This document shows positions 42,880-51,042 of a DNA stretch of 64,000 bases, in pieces. The first letter of the stretch is position 1. Each line of letters opens with the position of its first letter. A model generated the notes under the pieces. It was not told where the DNA came from and did no database searches. It saw nothing but the letters and a program-made list of their open reading frames with translations. A program made the translations under genes and the position numbers. This DNA is from Stenotrophomonas maltophilia (lineage in GTDB: Bacteria > Pseudomonadota > Gammaproteobacteria > Xanthomonadales > Xanthomonadaceae): assembly GCF_002138415.1 (NCBI RefSeq), contig NZ_CP015612.1, positions 3,512,001 through 3,576,000 of the forward strand, written 5' to 3'.

Positions 42880-43581
42880 TCATCGGCCCGGCTCGTCGTT
42901 CCACAGGATTTTATGCAACTGCATCTGGAAGCGCACCGGCAGCCGATCCTCGACGATCCAGTCCGCCAGTTGGCGCGCGGTGATCTCACCCTTGCTCGGC
43001 GAGAAGAACACGGTGCAACGCTTCACCAGGTCGTGCTCGGCGACCATCGCCTTGGCCCAGTCGTAATCCTCGCGGCTGCAGATGACGAACTTGATCTGGT
43101 CGCGGGCGGTCAGCAGCGGCAGGTTTTCCAGGCGGTTGCGGGCGGCTTCGGCCGAGCCCGGGGTCTTGATGTCGACCACGCGCGATACGCGCGGGTCCAC
43201 GGTGCTGACGTCCAGCGCGCCGGAGGTTTCCAGCGAGACGTCCATGCCGGCGTCGCACAGCTTCTGCAGCAGCACCAGGCAACGCTTCTGCGCCAGCGGC
43301 TCGCCACCGGTCACGCAGACGTGGCGCACGCCCTGGGCCAACACCTCGGCCACGATGTCGTCGATATCCCACCAGGTGCCGCCGTGGAAAGCATAGGCGG
43401 TGTCGCAGTACTGGCAGCGCAGCGGGCAGCCGGTCAGGCGCACGAACACGGTCGGCCAGCCGGCGGTATCGGCTTCGCCCTGCAGCGAGGTGAAGATCTC
43501 GGTGATCTTCAGGCGTGGCAGGGGCGACTGCACGATCTCACTGGGCGTGGCGGCGGCGCTGGACGGGGTAACGGCGGTCAT
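42880..43581 (-). CDS. queE: QueE, 7-carboxy-7-deazaguanine synthase
   Basis: Radical-SAM enzyme of 233 residues that forms CDG from CPH4. The cluster motif is LTGCPLRCQYCDTAYAFHGG (CxxxCxxC variant with spacing C-L-R-C-Q-Y-C), and SLQGEADTAGWPTVFVR before it is the typical QueE lead. VCVTGGEPLAQ is the SAM-binding GGE motif. The ATG at 43581 has a modest AAGAAG site; a GTG at 43605 would add eight residues. The serine/alanine-rich first 25 residues are variable in the family. SMAG repeats separate it from cpoB. Confidence 0.94.
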   Translation of the reverse strand: MTAVTPSSAAATPSEIVQSPLPRLKITEIFTSLQGEADTAGWPTVFVRLTGCPLRCQYCDTAYAFHGGTWWDIDDIVAEVLAQGVRHVCVTGGEPLAQKRCLVLLQKLCDAGMDVSLETSGALDVSTVDPRVSRVVDIKTPGSAEAARNRLENLPLLTARDQIKFVICSREDYDWAKAMVAEHDLVKRCTVFFSPSKGEITARQLADWIVEDRLPVRFQMQLHKILWNDEPGR

Positions 43582-43640
43582 GGCAGGTACTTCTTGGTGG
43601 GACACGTGGCGGGTGGGCTACCGTGGCCGGTAACGAAAGC

Positions 43641-43787
43641 AGCCGAGCAAGGCTCGGCTCTACAACAGCAACCGGGCGGGTGAACCCATCCGGTAACGAA
43701 AGCAGCCGAGCATGGCTCGGCGCTACCGGATCCGGGCGGGTTTGCCGAACCGGAAACGAAAGCAGCCGAGCGTGGGCTCGGCTCTAT
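43641..43787 (-). repeat. Tandem array of three SMAG units
   Basis: Units at 43641-43663, 43704-43726 and 43764-43787, all in the same orientation. Each is preceded by AACGAAAGC and they are separated by similar spacers with GGGCGGGT. The whole period is about 60 bp, so the duplicated unit is longer than the palindrome itself. The last unit ends CTAT instead of CTAC. Confidence 0.88.
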
Positions 43788-43817
43788 AGGGCACCCATTG
43801 TACGCCCGGTCAGCGGA

Positions 43818-44636
43818 TCAGCGGATCTGCTTGCCGAGGCGGATGGACTGCAGACGGTCCTGCGCGGTGCGCGCGGCGTCCGAGCCGGGGTACTGCGCCA
43901 CGACGGTCTCCAGCGTCTGCTGGGCCTGGTCGACCTTGCCCTCGCCGTACTGCGAGAGGCCGACCTTGAGCAGGCCGCCAGCGGCCTTGTCGTGGGTCGG
44001 ATAGCGCGAGAGCAGTTCGCGGAACTGGGTCTCGGCCATCGGGAAATTGCGGGTGGCGTAGTAGCTCTCGCCCAGCCAGTACAGCGCGTTCGGCGCATAG
44101 ACGCCGTTCGGATACAGCTGCAGGAAGCTCAGGAACAGCTGCGCCGAGTCATCGTACCTGCCGGCCTTCAGCGAATCGAAGGCGACGTTGTAGGTGGTGC
44201 GCTCGTCGCCGGTGGCGGCAAGGCTGCCGGCATCACCATGGACCGAAGGCGGCCGCTCGGAAGTGGCCGCCGCTGCGGGTTTTGCCGGGGCCGGAGCGGC
44301 CTTCGGCGCGCTCGCCGGAACGGGCGGCAGGGCCGGGGCGGCATTGCCCCCTTCCAACCGGTTCAGGCGGCTGTCCAGATCCAGGTACTGGTCCTGGGCG
44401 GACTGCTTGAGCTGGGCGTTGTCGTGCTGCAACTGCTCGATCGAGGCCTGCAGGCTGGTGACCTGCTGCCGCAGCTGATTGATCTGGTTCAACAGGTCCT
44501 GGTTGGCACTGTTGTTGTACATCTGCTGCTCGAGCGCGCCGACACGGTCAGCCAGGCTCTGTCGCTGTGCATGCGCCGGTGCGGCAGCCACGAGGGCTGC
44601 CGCAACGACCAGCATCAGTTTGATGCCAATGCGCAT
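43818..44636 (-). CDS. cpoB: CpoB (YbgF), Tol-Pal-associated periplasmic TPR protein
   Basis: A 272-residue periplasmic protein that coordinates peptidoglycan synthesis by PBP1b with Tol-Pal constriction. Signal peptide LMLVVAAALVAAAPAHAQ; a coiled-coil N-terminal domain (SLADRVGALEQQMYNNSANQ through QLKQSAQDQYLDLDSRLNRL); an alanine/proline linker; and a C-terminal TPR domain from YNVAFDSLKAGRYDDSAQLF to the end. It starts 3 bp after the pal stop codon. The order tolB-pal-cpoB is the standard one. Confidence 0.95.
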   Translation of the reverse strand: MRIGIKLMLVVAAALVAAAPAHAQRQSLADRVGALEQQMYNNSANQDLLNQINQLRQQVTSLQASIEQLQHDNAQLKQSAQDQYLDLDSRLNRLEGGNAAPALPPVPASAPKAAPAPAKPAAAATSERPPSVHGDAGSLAATGDERTTYNVAFDSLKAGRYDDSAQLFLSFLQLYPNGVYAPNALYWLGESYYATRNFPMAETQFRELLSRYPTHDKAAGGLLKVGLSQYGEGKVDQAQQTLETVVAQYPGSDAARTAQDRLQSIRLGKQIR

Positions 44637-44639
44637 GGA

Positions 44640-45158
44640 TTACTGCGCGGTGTAGACGATTTCGACGCGACGGTTCTGCGACCAGCAGGACTCGTTCGAC
44701 TCGGTGCAGACCGGACGCTCTTCACCGTAGGACACGACGGTCAGCTGCGAAGCCGAGCCACCGTTGGCCTGCAGGGCCGAGTTGACGCCGTTGCCACGAC
44801 GCTCACCCAGGGCCTGGTTGTACGCGCGCGAACCGCGCTCGTCGGTGTGGCCCTGCAGGGTGATGCGCGAAGACGGACGGTCACGCAGGTACTTGGCGTG
44901 GCACGCCATGATGGCCTGGAATTCCGGCTTCACGTCTTCCTTGTCCAGGTCGAAGTAGACAACGCGCTGGCGCAGGCAAGCGTCGGTGTCCAGGTCGCCC
45001 GGGCCGTACAGACCCGAGGTCGACGGGCCGGTCGGGGTGGTGGTCGAGGTGCCGGTGTCGACCGGAGCCGGCACTTCTTCCTTGACCTTCTTCGAGCAAC
45101 CGGCCAGGACGGCCACAGACAGCAGGGAAACAAGCAGAACGCGGGTGGACTTGTTCAT
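44640..45158 (-). CDS. pal: Pal, peptidoglycan-associated lipoprotein
   Basis: A 172-residue outer-membrane lipoprotein. The signal peptide ends with the lipobox LSVAVLAGC, then a linker rich in T/P/S. The OmpA-like peptidoglycan-binding domain includes VVYFDLDKEDVKPEFQAIMA and LQGHTDERGSRAYNQALGER, which holds the DAP-binding aspartate and arginine. It closes the Tol-Pal bridge with TolB. It starts 64 bp after the tolB stop on the same strand. Confidence 0.96.
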   Translation of the reverse strand: MNKSTRVLLVSLLSVAVLAGCSKKVKEEVPAPVDTGTSTTTPTGPSTSGLYGPGDLDTDACLRQRVVYFDLDKEDVKPEFQAIMACHAKYLRDRPSSRITLQGHTDERGSRAYNQALGERRGNGVNSALQANGGSASQLTVVSYGEERPVCTESNESCWSQNRRVEIVYTAQ

Positions 45159-45222
45159 GGCGATACCTTTGTGGCTCCTAGGCCGATGAGGGGTTCAAGA
45201 CAGCGAAAATATTAACACTCTT

Positions 45223-46542
45223 TTAGCGCTGGGTACGGTATGGGGACCATGCCGGTTCGCGCACATCTCCGTCGGCCAGAACCAACCGCTGGCGCACGCG
45301 CGCATCGGCGGAAACGGCATACAGCACACCACGGCCACCCTCGCGGGCGGCGTACAACACCATGCTTGCGTTGGGCGCAAAGCTCGGAGATTCATCCAGC
45401 GAACCCGGGGACAGCGTGCTCCAGCGGGGCGAACCCAGCGAGCTGTCCATCATCGCGATCTTGTAGCTGTTGCCCGAGCCCTGGGCGACGGCGATCTTCT
45501 TGCCATCGTAGGACACCGAGGGCTTGGCGTTGTAGTTGCCCTGGAAGGTCACGCGCTCGGCACTGCCGCCGCCCGCACCCACCTTGTAGACCTGCGGACG
45601 GCCGCCGCGATCGGAGGTGAAGTACACCGCGCTGCCATCGGGCGCCCAGGTCGGCTCGGTGTCGATGGCGAAGTGGTTGGTCAGCTGGGTCAGCTGCTTG
45701 CTGCCCAGGTCCATCACGTAGATTTCCGGGTTGCCCGAACGCGACAGGGTCAGGGCCAGCTTGCGGCCATCCGGCGAGAACGCCGGAGCGCTGTTGATGC
45801 CACGGAAGCTGGTGACCAGCTCGCGCGCGCCGGTGCCGATGTTCTGGATATAGATCGCCGAATTGCCACGCTCGAAGCTGACGTAGGCCAGCTTGCTGCC
45901 ATCCGGGCTCCACGACGGCGACAGCAGCGGCTCGGCCGAACGCACGATGGTCTGCGGGTTGTAGCCGTCGGAGTCGGCCACCATCAGCGCATAGCGCATG
46001 GCGTCGCCCTTGCCGCTGGCGGTCACGTAGGCGATGCGGGTCCAGAAGGCGCCGCGCACACCGGTGATCTTTTCATAGATGGCGTCGGCCATCTGGTGGG
46101 CAACGTCGCGCATGGCGTTGCCACGGGCGGTCATCGCCAGGCCCAGCAGGCGCTCGCCCTTGGGCACGTCGAACAGTTCGTACTCGACACGGTAGGCGCC
46201 GGCACCGGCGTCGAGCACGCGGCCGACCACGATGTAGTTCTGCTTCAGCGCACGCCAGGTGGCGAACTGGATGTCGCCGCCACGCACGGGCTTCTCGACG
46301 ATCTGCGCTTCCGGCAGCGTGCGGAACTGGCCCGAGCGCTCGAGGTCGGCGCGGACCACGCCGGCGACGTCGGTCTGCGGTGCAGCCGCCGAACCCTGGT
46401 AGGGCATCGGCACGATGGTGATCGGCAGGGCGGAGGCATTGCCGCCGATGATGTCGATATCCAGCCCCTTCTGCTGCGCGACGGCAGCAAAGGGCAGCAA
46501 CAGGGCCGCAAACACGGCAAGCCAGCGAGGCATCTTTTTCAT
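45223..46542 (-). CDS. tolB: TolB, periplasmic beta-propeller of Tol-Pal
   Basis: A 439-residue periplasmic protein. The signal peptide is RWLAVFAALLLPFAAVAQ; the N-terminal domain starts GLDIDIIGGNASALPITIVP, and the C-terminal six-bladed propeller repeats SPDGSKLAYVSFERGNSAIY, FSPDGRKLALTLSRSGNPEI and APDGSAVYFTSDRGGRPQVY. The ATG at 46542 (MKKMPRW) is the natural start; the frame extends to 46605 without signal-peptide logic. It links TolA and Pal across the periplasm. Confidence 0.96.
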   Translation of the reverse strand: MKKMPRWLAVFAALLLPFAAVAQQKGLDIDIIGGNASALPITIVPMPYQGSAAAPQTDVAGVVRADLERSGQFRTLPEAQIVEKPVRGGDIQFATWRALKQNYIVVGRVLDAGAGAYRVEYELFDVPKGERLLGLAMTARGNAMRDVAHQMADAIYEKITGVRGAFWTRIAYVTASGKGDAMRYALMVADSDGYNPQTIVRSAEPLLSPSWSPDGSKLAYVSFERGNSAIYIQNIGTGARELVTSFRGINSAPAFSPDGRKLALTLSRSGNPEIYVMDLGSKQLTQLTNHFAIDTEPTWAPDGSAVYFTSDRGGRPQVYKVGAGGGSAERVTFQGNYNAKPSVSYDGKKIAVAQGSGNSYKIAMMDSSLGSPRWSTLSPGSLDESPSFAPNASMVLYAAREGGRGVLYAVSADARVRQRLVLADGDVREPAWSPYRTQR

Positions 46543-46827
46543 GGAGCGCTCAATAGGGGGAAACCGGAACGAGGGATAGCAAAGCGGGAGTGAACCGCTT
46601 CGCAATCATGAACCAAGGGTACGTGAATTCCGGGTCAGTACCAGCCCGTCCTCTCACGCACCGTTAACGTCGTGGCTAACATCGCACCTGCCTGCCCCGG
46701 TCACGCCGCCCTGTGGGGCGGTGTTCGACAGCAGCCTACAGCCTGCCCGGCCGAAACCGGACCTACCAGAGGCAAGCGCGACATCTGTGGGCGCAGGTGG
46801 CCCGAGAGCCACCCAGCCCTGCCCGCC

Positions 46828-47883
46828 TCAGCGATCCTGGGCGGTAAAGGTGAAGTTGAGCGTGCGCGCGAACACCGACTCGAACCCGCGGTACGGCAGC
46901 GGCTGCGCGTTGAGCACGGCGGCCTCGATCGAACGCTTGCCCGCCTCGTCATACGGGCAGTTCGGGCTGACCTTGGCCTGCATCACCGTGCCACCCGGAA
47001 TCTGGGTGATGGTGATCTGGCAACGCTGGCCGAGCGGCACCGTATCCGGGCGAACCCACTGCGACAGCACCTTGGCCTGGATCGCAGCCGCGTACTTGGC
47101 CGAAAGATCATCGCTGTTGCCACCACCACCGGCAGCCGGCTGGGAGGCACCGCTGGAGCCGGCAGCGGCACTGCCGGCGGCATTGCGGGCGGCAGCCACC
47201 TGGCGCAGCTTCTGCTCGGCCAGCTTGGCTTCCTTCTCGGCCTGCTCGCGGCGGGCACGGATTTCGGCGATCTTCTTCTGCTTCTCGGCCTCGGCCTTGT
47301 CAGCGGCCACGCGCTCCTGCTCGGCCTGCTTCTTTTTCTCGTCCGCTTCCTGCTGCTTGGCCAGACGCAGCTTCTGCTCCGCTTCTTCCTGGCGCTTGCG
47401 TTCGGTCAGGTCGATCTGCTCCTGGCGGCGCTTGGCTTCCTGTTCCTGCTTGGCCTTCTCCTGCGAGATGGCCAGCGCACTCACCGCTTCCTGGTCCTTG
47501 GTGTCCGGCTGTGCGACACGCTCCTGCGCCTGTTGCTGCTGGGGCGTGGGGGCATCCTGCGGGCGCGGTTCGGGAATCGGCTGCGGCGGCGGGATGGTGT
47601 CTTCCGGCACCGGGATCGGCTCGGCGACCGGCGGCGGCAGGTCCTCCAGCTTCTCCGACTGGCGCAGGGCCTGGCGTGCGGCGGAGGCCTCGGACGCGGA
47701 CAGCGCCAGGCTGGCCTCGACCGAAGGATCGCCGGCGGCGGCATCGGTGTTGCGCTCGGGCGACCAGAACCAGGCCACGATGAAGACCAGCGCGACCAGC
47801 AGGTGCACCAGCAACGCCAGCGCCAGGGGCAGGCCCCAGCCGGGTTCGCGCTGATGCGAAGGTGGCAGGGCGTCAGCGTGCAT
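46828..47883 (-). CDS. tolA: TolA, Tol-Pal energy-transducing bridge
   Basis: A 351-residue protein with a cytoplasmic tail, a membrane anchor near residues 20-40 (PLALALLVHLLVALVFIVAW), a long alanine/glutamate/lysine helix (QERVAADKAEAEKQKKIAEI) and a C-terminal domain with ADLSAKYAAAIQAKVLSQWV-like and QCRITITQIPGG-like signatures (here SAKYAAAIQAKVLSQWVRPD). It passes proton-motive energy from TolQR to the outer membrane. It overlaps tolR by 11 bp. A 285-bp gap to tolB suggests a second promoter. Confidence 0.95.
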   Translation of the reverse strand: MHADALPPSHQREPGWGLPLALALLVHLLVALVFIVAWFWSPERNTDAAAGDPSVEASLALSASEASAARQALRQSEKLEDLPPPVAEPIPVPEDTIPPPQPIPEPRPQDAPTPQQQQAQERVAQPDTKDQEAVSALAISQEKAKQEQEAKRRQEQIDLTERKRQEEAEQKLRLAKQQEADEKKKQAEQERVAADKAEAEKQKKIAEIRARREQAEKEAKLAEQKLRQVAAARNAAGSAAAGSSGASQPAAGGGGNSDDLSAKYAAAIQAKVLSQWVRPDTVPLGQRCQITITQIPGGTVMQAKVSPNCPYDEAGKRSIEAAVLNAQPLPYRGFESVFARTLNFTFTAQDR

Positions 47884-48301
47884 CGGTGGCCAGGCCTACC
47901 TTGTCTACCTTGGCGCGCTTGATCACATCCATCGCAGCGATGACCTTTTCATAGGCCACGGCGCGGTCGGCGGCAACGATCACGCGCACGCCCTTGTCCT
48001 GGGCGGCAATGCCGGCCAGGCGGCCTTCCAGTTCCTCGGCCGACACGGCGGTCGGTTCCTTGGCGTCAGCCAGCTTCAGGCTGAGCTGGCCGTCCTGGCG
48101 CACCGAGACGATCACCGGGTCCTGCTTGCTCTCCAGCGCCTTGGCGTTGGACTGCGGCAGGTCGACGTCGAAGCTCAGGGTGAGCAGCGGCGCGGTGACC
48201 ATGAAAATGATCAGCAGCACCAGCATGACGTCGATGTAGGGAACGACGTTGATTTCCGATTTCAGCTTGCGGCGCTTGCGGCGACCGATGGCAGCGGACA
48301 T
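47873..48301 (-). CDS. tolR: TolR, Tol-Pal proton-channel protein
   Basis: A 142-residue ExbD-family protein. The membrane segment with the essential aspartate is NVVPYIDVMLVLLIIFMVTA (D at about residue 24). The periplasmic part ends VIKRAKVDKVGLATDAR. Length matches E. coli TolR. It starts 24 bp after the tolQ stop codon and overlaps tolA. Confidence 0.96.
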   Translation of the reverse strand: MSAAIGRRKRRKLKSEINVVPYIDVMLVLLIIFMVTAPLLTLSFDVDLPQSNAKALESKQDPVIVSVRQDGQLSLKLADAKEPTAVSAEELEGRLAGIAAQDKGVRVIVAADRAVAYEKVIAAMDVIKRAKVDKVGLATDAR

Positions 48302-48325
48302 GGCTTGGACTCCCGGGTCAGGCGC

Positions 48326-49105
48326 TTACTCGTCGCCAGCGCTCTGGCGCTGCAGGATGGAGCTGAACTCTTCGGCAAAGGTCTCGAACCGCACCGACAT
48401 GCGCTCCACGCGCGTGGTGAAGCGGTTGTAGGCCCACACTGCCGGGATCGCCACGAACAGGCCGATGGCGGTGGCGAACAGCGCTTCGGAGATGCCCGGC
48501 GCGACGGCGGCGATACCGGCCTGCGCACCGCTGCTGATCATGTCGTGCATGGTCACCATGATGCCGAACACGGTACCGACCAGGCCCACGTAAGGCGCGG
48601 TCGAGCCGATGTTGGCCAGCAGTTCCAGGTTGCGCTCGAGCTGGTCCACTTCGCGGGTGTAGGTGGTGCGCATGGCACGCTGCGCGCCTTCCAGCTGCGC
48701 GCGGCCATCCAGCCGGCGCTTGTCGCGCAGGCGGGTGTACTCGCGGAAGCCGGCTTCGAAGATCGCCTCCAGGCCGCCGACGTTGCGGCTGCGGTCGGTG
48801 GCCGAGCTGTACAGCTTGCCCAGGTCGGCGCCGGACCAGAAGCGGTTCTCGAACTCGTCGGCTTCGCGGGTGGCCTGCTTGAACACGCGGGCCTTGCGGA
48901 AAATGATCACCCAGCTGACGAACGAGCCGACCAGCAGCAGCAGCACGATGATCTTCACCGGCAGGCTGGCCTTGGCCATCAGTTCGAGGTAGTTGATGCC
49001 GCCGCCGGTGGTGGCCTGGGCAAGGGTCTGTGTCGCGGCGTTGCTGACGTCGGCCGGCAGTGCCTCGGTGACCGTGGCCTGCAGGGCCAGGAGCGTTGCG
49101 ATCAT
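48326..49105 (-). CDS. tolQ: TolQ, Tol-Pal proton-channel protein
   Basis: A 259-residue ExbB-family protein with three membrane segments: near 45-65 (PVKIIVLLLLVGSFVSWVII), 155-175 (LANIGSTAPYVGLVGTVFGI) and 195-215 (ISEALFATAIGLFVAIPAVW), including the conserved T/P residues. The ATG at 49105 has AGGAAC nine bases upstream; a longer frame from 49180 overlaps ybgC. It forms the proton channel with TolR. Confidence 0.96.
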   Translation of the reverse strand: MIATLLALQATVTEALPADVSNAATQTLAQATTGGGINYLELMAKASLPVKIIVLLLLVGSFVSWVIIFRKARVFKQATREADEFENRFWSGADLGKLYSSATDRSRNVGGLEAIFEAGFREYTRLRDKRRLDGRAQLEGAQRAMRTTYTREVDQLERNLELLANIGSTAPYVGLVGTVFGIMVTMHDMISSGAQAGIAAVAPGISEALFATAIGLFVAIPAVWAYNRFTTRVERMSVRFETFAEEFSSILQRQSAGDE

Positions 49106-49115
49106 CCGTTGTTCC

Positions 49116-49547
49116 TCAGTGTTCGGATTCGGGGTGGAGGTGGGGTTGCAGCACGGCAAGGACGGCCTCGTCCATGCCACGCGGGCGGAAACTGGCCGCT
49201 TCCAGTGCGGCGATGCGGACCTGCGCCGACAGCAGCAGTTCGCCGTCGCGCAGGATCTGCTGGTCGAAGACCATGCTGGCCTTCTTCAGCTGGACCAGGC
49301 GGGCGCTCACCTGCAGGGTGTCATCCAGCCGTGCCGGCTTGATGAAATCCATCTGCATCGAGCGCACCGCGAAGACCATCCCGTGCTCGGCGCGCATGCG
49401 CTCCTGGCCGTAGCCCAGCGCACGCATCCATTCGGTACGGGCCCGTTCCATGAAGGCCACGTAGCGGGCGTGGTAGACCACGCCACCTGCGTCGGTATCT
49501 TCCCAGTAAATGCGTGTCGGCCAACTGAATCGGGGCTCAACCGACAT
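49116..49547 (-). CDS. ybgC: YbgC, acyl-CoA thioesterase of the Tol-Pal cluster
   Basis: A 143-residue hot-dog-fold thioesterase. The active-site region is [20 protein letters not shown], with the catalytic aspartate, then [13 protein letters not shown]. It is the usual first gene of the tol cluster and lies 10 bp before tolQ. Its start overlaps the end of ruvB by 11 bp, tying the tol operon to the ruv genes. In E. coli it acts on short or acyl-carrier-bound acyl chains. Confidence 0.95.
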   Translation of the reverse strand: MSVEPRFSWPTRIYWEDTDAGGVVYHARYVAFMERARTEWMRALGYGQERMRAEHGMVFAVRSMQMDFIKPARLDDTLQVSARLVQLKKASMVFDQQILRDGELLLSAQVRIAALEAASFRPRGMDEAVLAVLQPHLHPESEH

Positions 49548-50577
49548 CGGGAACCTCGGCGAACAGGTCCTGCGGCGGGTTCTTCGGCTTCAGTCCCATG
49601 TGCCGGTAAGCCTTGTGGGTGGCCATGCGGCCGCGCGCGGTGCGCACCAGGAAGCCCTGCTGGATCAGGTACGGTTCAACCACGTCTTCCAGCGTGCCGC
49701 GCTCTTCAGACAGCGCCGCGGCCAGCGATTCGATGCCGACCGGGCCGCCATCGAAGTAGTCGACCATGGTCTTGAGCAGGCGCCGGTCGAGCTCGTCGAA
49801 GCCCTCCGGATCGACCTTCAGCATCTTCATCGCAGCCTGTGCCACGGCCTCGTCGATGTGGCCGCCGGCCTTCACCTGCGCGTAGTCGCGCACGCGACGC
49901 AGCAGGCGGTTGGCGATACGCGGGGTGCCACGCGCGCGGCGCGCGATCTCCCCTGCCCCATCGGCGGTGCAGTCGATGGCCAGGATGGCCGCCGAACGGC
50001 GCACGATGCGGGTCAGCTCCTCGACGCTGTAGAACTCCAAACGCTGGACGATGCCGAAGCGGTCGCGCAGCGGCGCGGTCAGCAGGCCGGCACGGGTGGT
50101 GGCACCGATCAGGGTGAACGGCGGCAGGTCGATCTTGATCGAGCGGGCGGCGGGGCCCTCGCCGATCATGATGTCGATCTGGAAGTCTTCCATCGCCGGG
50201 TACAGCACTTCTTCCACCACCGGCGACAGGCGATGGATCTCGTCGATGAACAGCACATCGTGCGGCTGCAGGTTGGTCAGCAGCGCGGCGAGGTCGCCGG
50301 CCTTCTCGATCACCGGGCCGGAGGTGACCCGCAGGGCCACGCCCAGTTCGTTGGCGATGACATGGCTGAGGGTGGTCTTGCCCAGGCCGGGCGGCCCGAA
50401 GATCAGCACGTGGTCGAGCGCGTCGCCGCGCCCCTTGGCCGCCTGGATGTAGATCTCCATCTGCTCGCGCACCGGCACCTGGCCGAGGTAGTCGGCTAGC
50501 CGCTTGGGGCGGATGCTGGCGTCGGCGGCGTCATCCTCGCGGGTGGCGCCGGCGCCGATGATGCGGTCGTCGGTCAT
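49537..50577 (-). CDS. ruvB: RuvB, Holliday-junction branch-migration motor
   Basis: A 346-residue AAA+ ATPase. It starts [20 protein letters not shown], then [20 protein letters not shown]. Walker A is [20 protein letters not shown], Walker B is [20 protein letters not shown], sensor 1 is [19 protein letters not shown], and the C-terminal winged helix ends in [20 protein letters not shown]. The longer frame up to 50904 reads through hairpin element F. Kup and ruvA-ruvC lie upstream, so kup separates the ruv genes. Confidence 0.96.
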   Translation of the reverse strand: MTDDRIIGAGATREDDAADASIRPKRLADYLGQVPVREQMEIYIQAAKGRGDALDHVLIFGPPGLGKTTLSHVIANELGVALRVTSGPVIEKAGDLAALLTNLQPHDVLFIDEIHRLSPVVEEVLYPAMEDFQIDIMIGEGPAARSIKIDLPPFTLIGATTRAGLLTAPLRDRFGIVQRLEFYSVEELTRIVRRSAAILAIDCTADGAGEIARRARGTPRIANRLLRRVRDYAQVKAGGHIDEAVAQAAMKMLKVDPEGFDELDRRLLKTMVDYFDGGPVGIESLAAALSEERGTLEDVVEPYLIQQGFLVRTARGRMATHKAYRHMGLKPKNPPQDLFAEVPDVG

Positions 50578-51042
50578 GTGCTGATTATGCGGCAAAAGTA
50601 CGGGTTTCGGCCGGGCTGCGCCCGGCACCCGCAGAGGCAACGGCAACGGCAACATCCAAAGCAACAGCCGAAGCGGGCTTCCTGGGGAATGGCGGGGTGG
50701 GTCCGCTTGCGGGGGACGCTGCAAGTACGTCCATGTAAGCTCGGTCGCCGCATCCATGCGGCTCACGCCCCCGCAAGCGGACCCACCCCGCCTTCGACAG
50801 TTTCCTGCGGTCTGTCGGAACGGCGTTCTGCTTTGGTGGGTGCCGACCGTTGGTCGGCACGGTAGATCCAGGCGTGGAGGAAACTGGAGAGCAGAGTGGG
50901 CCAAGCTTCAAGCGCGCGGCATCTCCGCAAGTGGAGCCCCCTTGTTGTTCAAGGGGGCGCGCCGACAGGCGGGGGATAAGGTGGAATGCGTGCGGGGCCC
51001 ACGGTTTGCGCAGCAAATCGTGGGACGTAGCGCAGGTGGAGA
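50578..51042. other. Intergenic repeat region between kup and ruvB
   Basis: No gene seen in 465 bp. It contains a CGGGCTGCGCCCG hairpin followed by ACCCGCAGAGGC and short AACGGC repeats (50600-50660), hairpin element F (50691-50792), a GTGCCGACC/GGTCGGCAC palindrome near 50841, and unremarkable DNA to 51042. The ruvB promoter should lie close to 50578-50600. Confidence 0.65.
50691..50792 (+). repeat. Long-arm hairpin element, copy F (forward, unpaired)
   Basis: Arms 50691-50715 and 50768-50792 are perfect 25-bp reverse complements. They differ from copy D by one compensated base pair. The loop starts ACGCTGCAAGTACGTCC and carries an inner GCATCCATGC. TTCGACAGTTTCC follows. Unlike the others, no reverse partner is seen beside it. 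Confidence 0.9.

Noticed and set aside
43630..43790. Three regularly spaced repeats, CRISPR-like at first sight
   Set aside because: The repeats are palindromic SMAG units, the spacers are similar to each other, and no cas genes are present.
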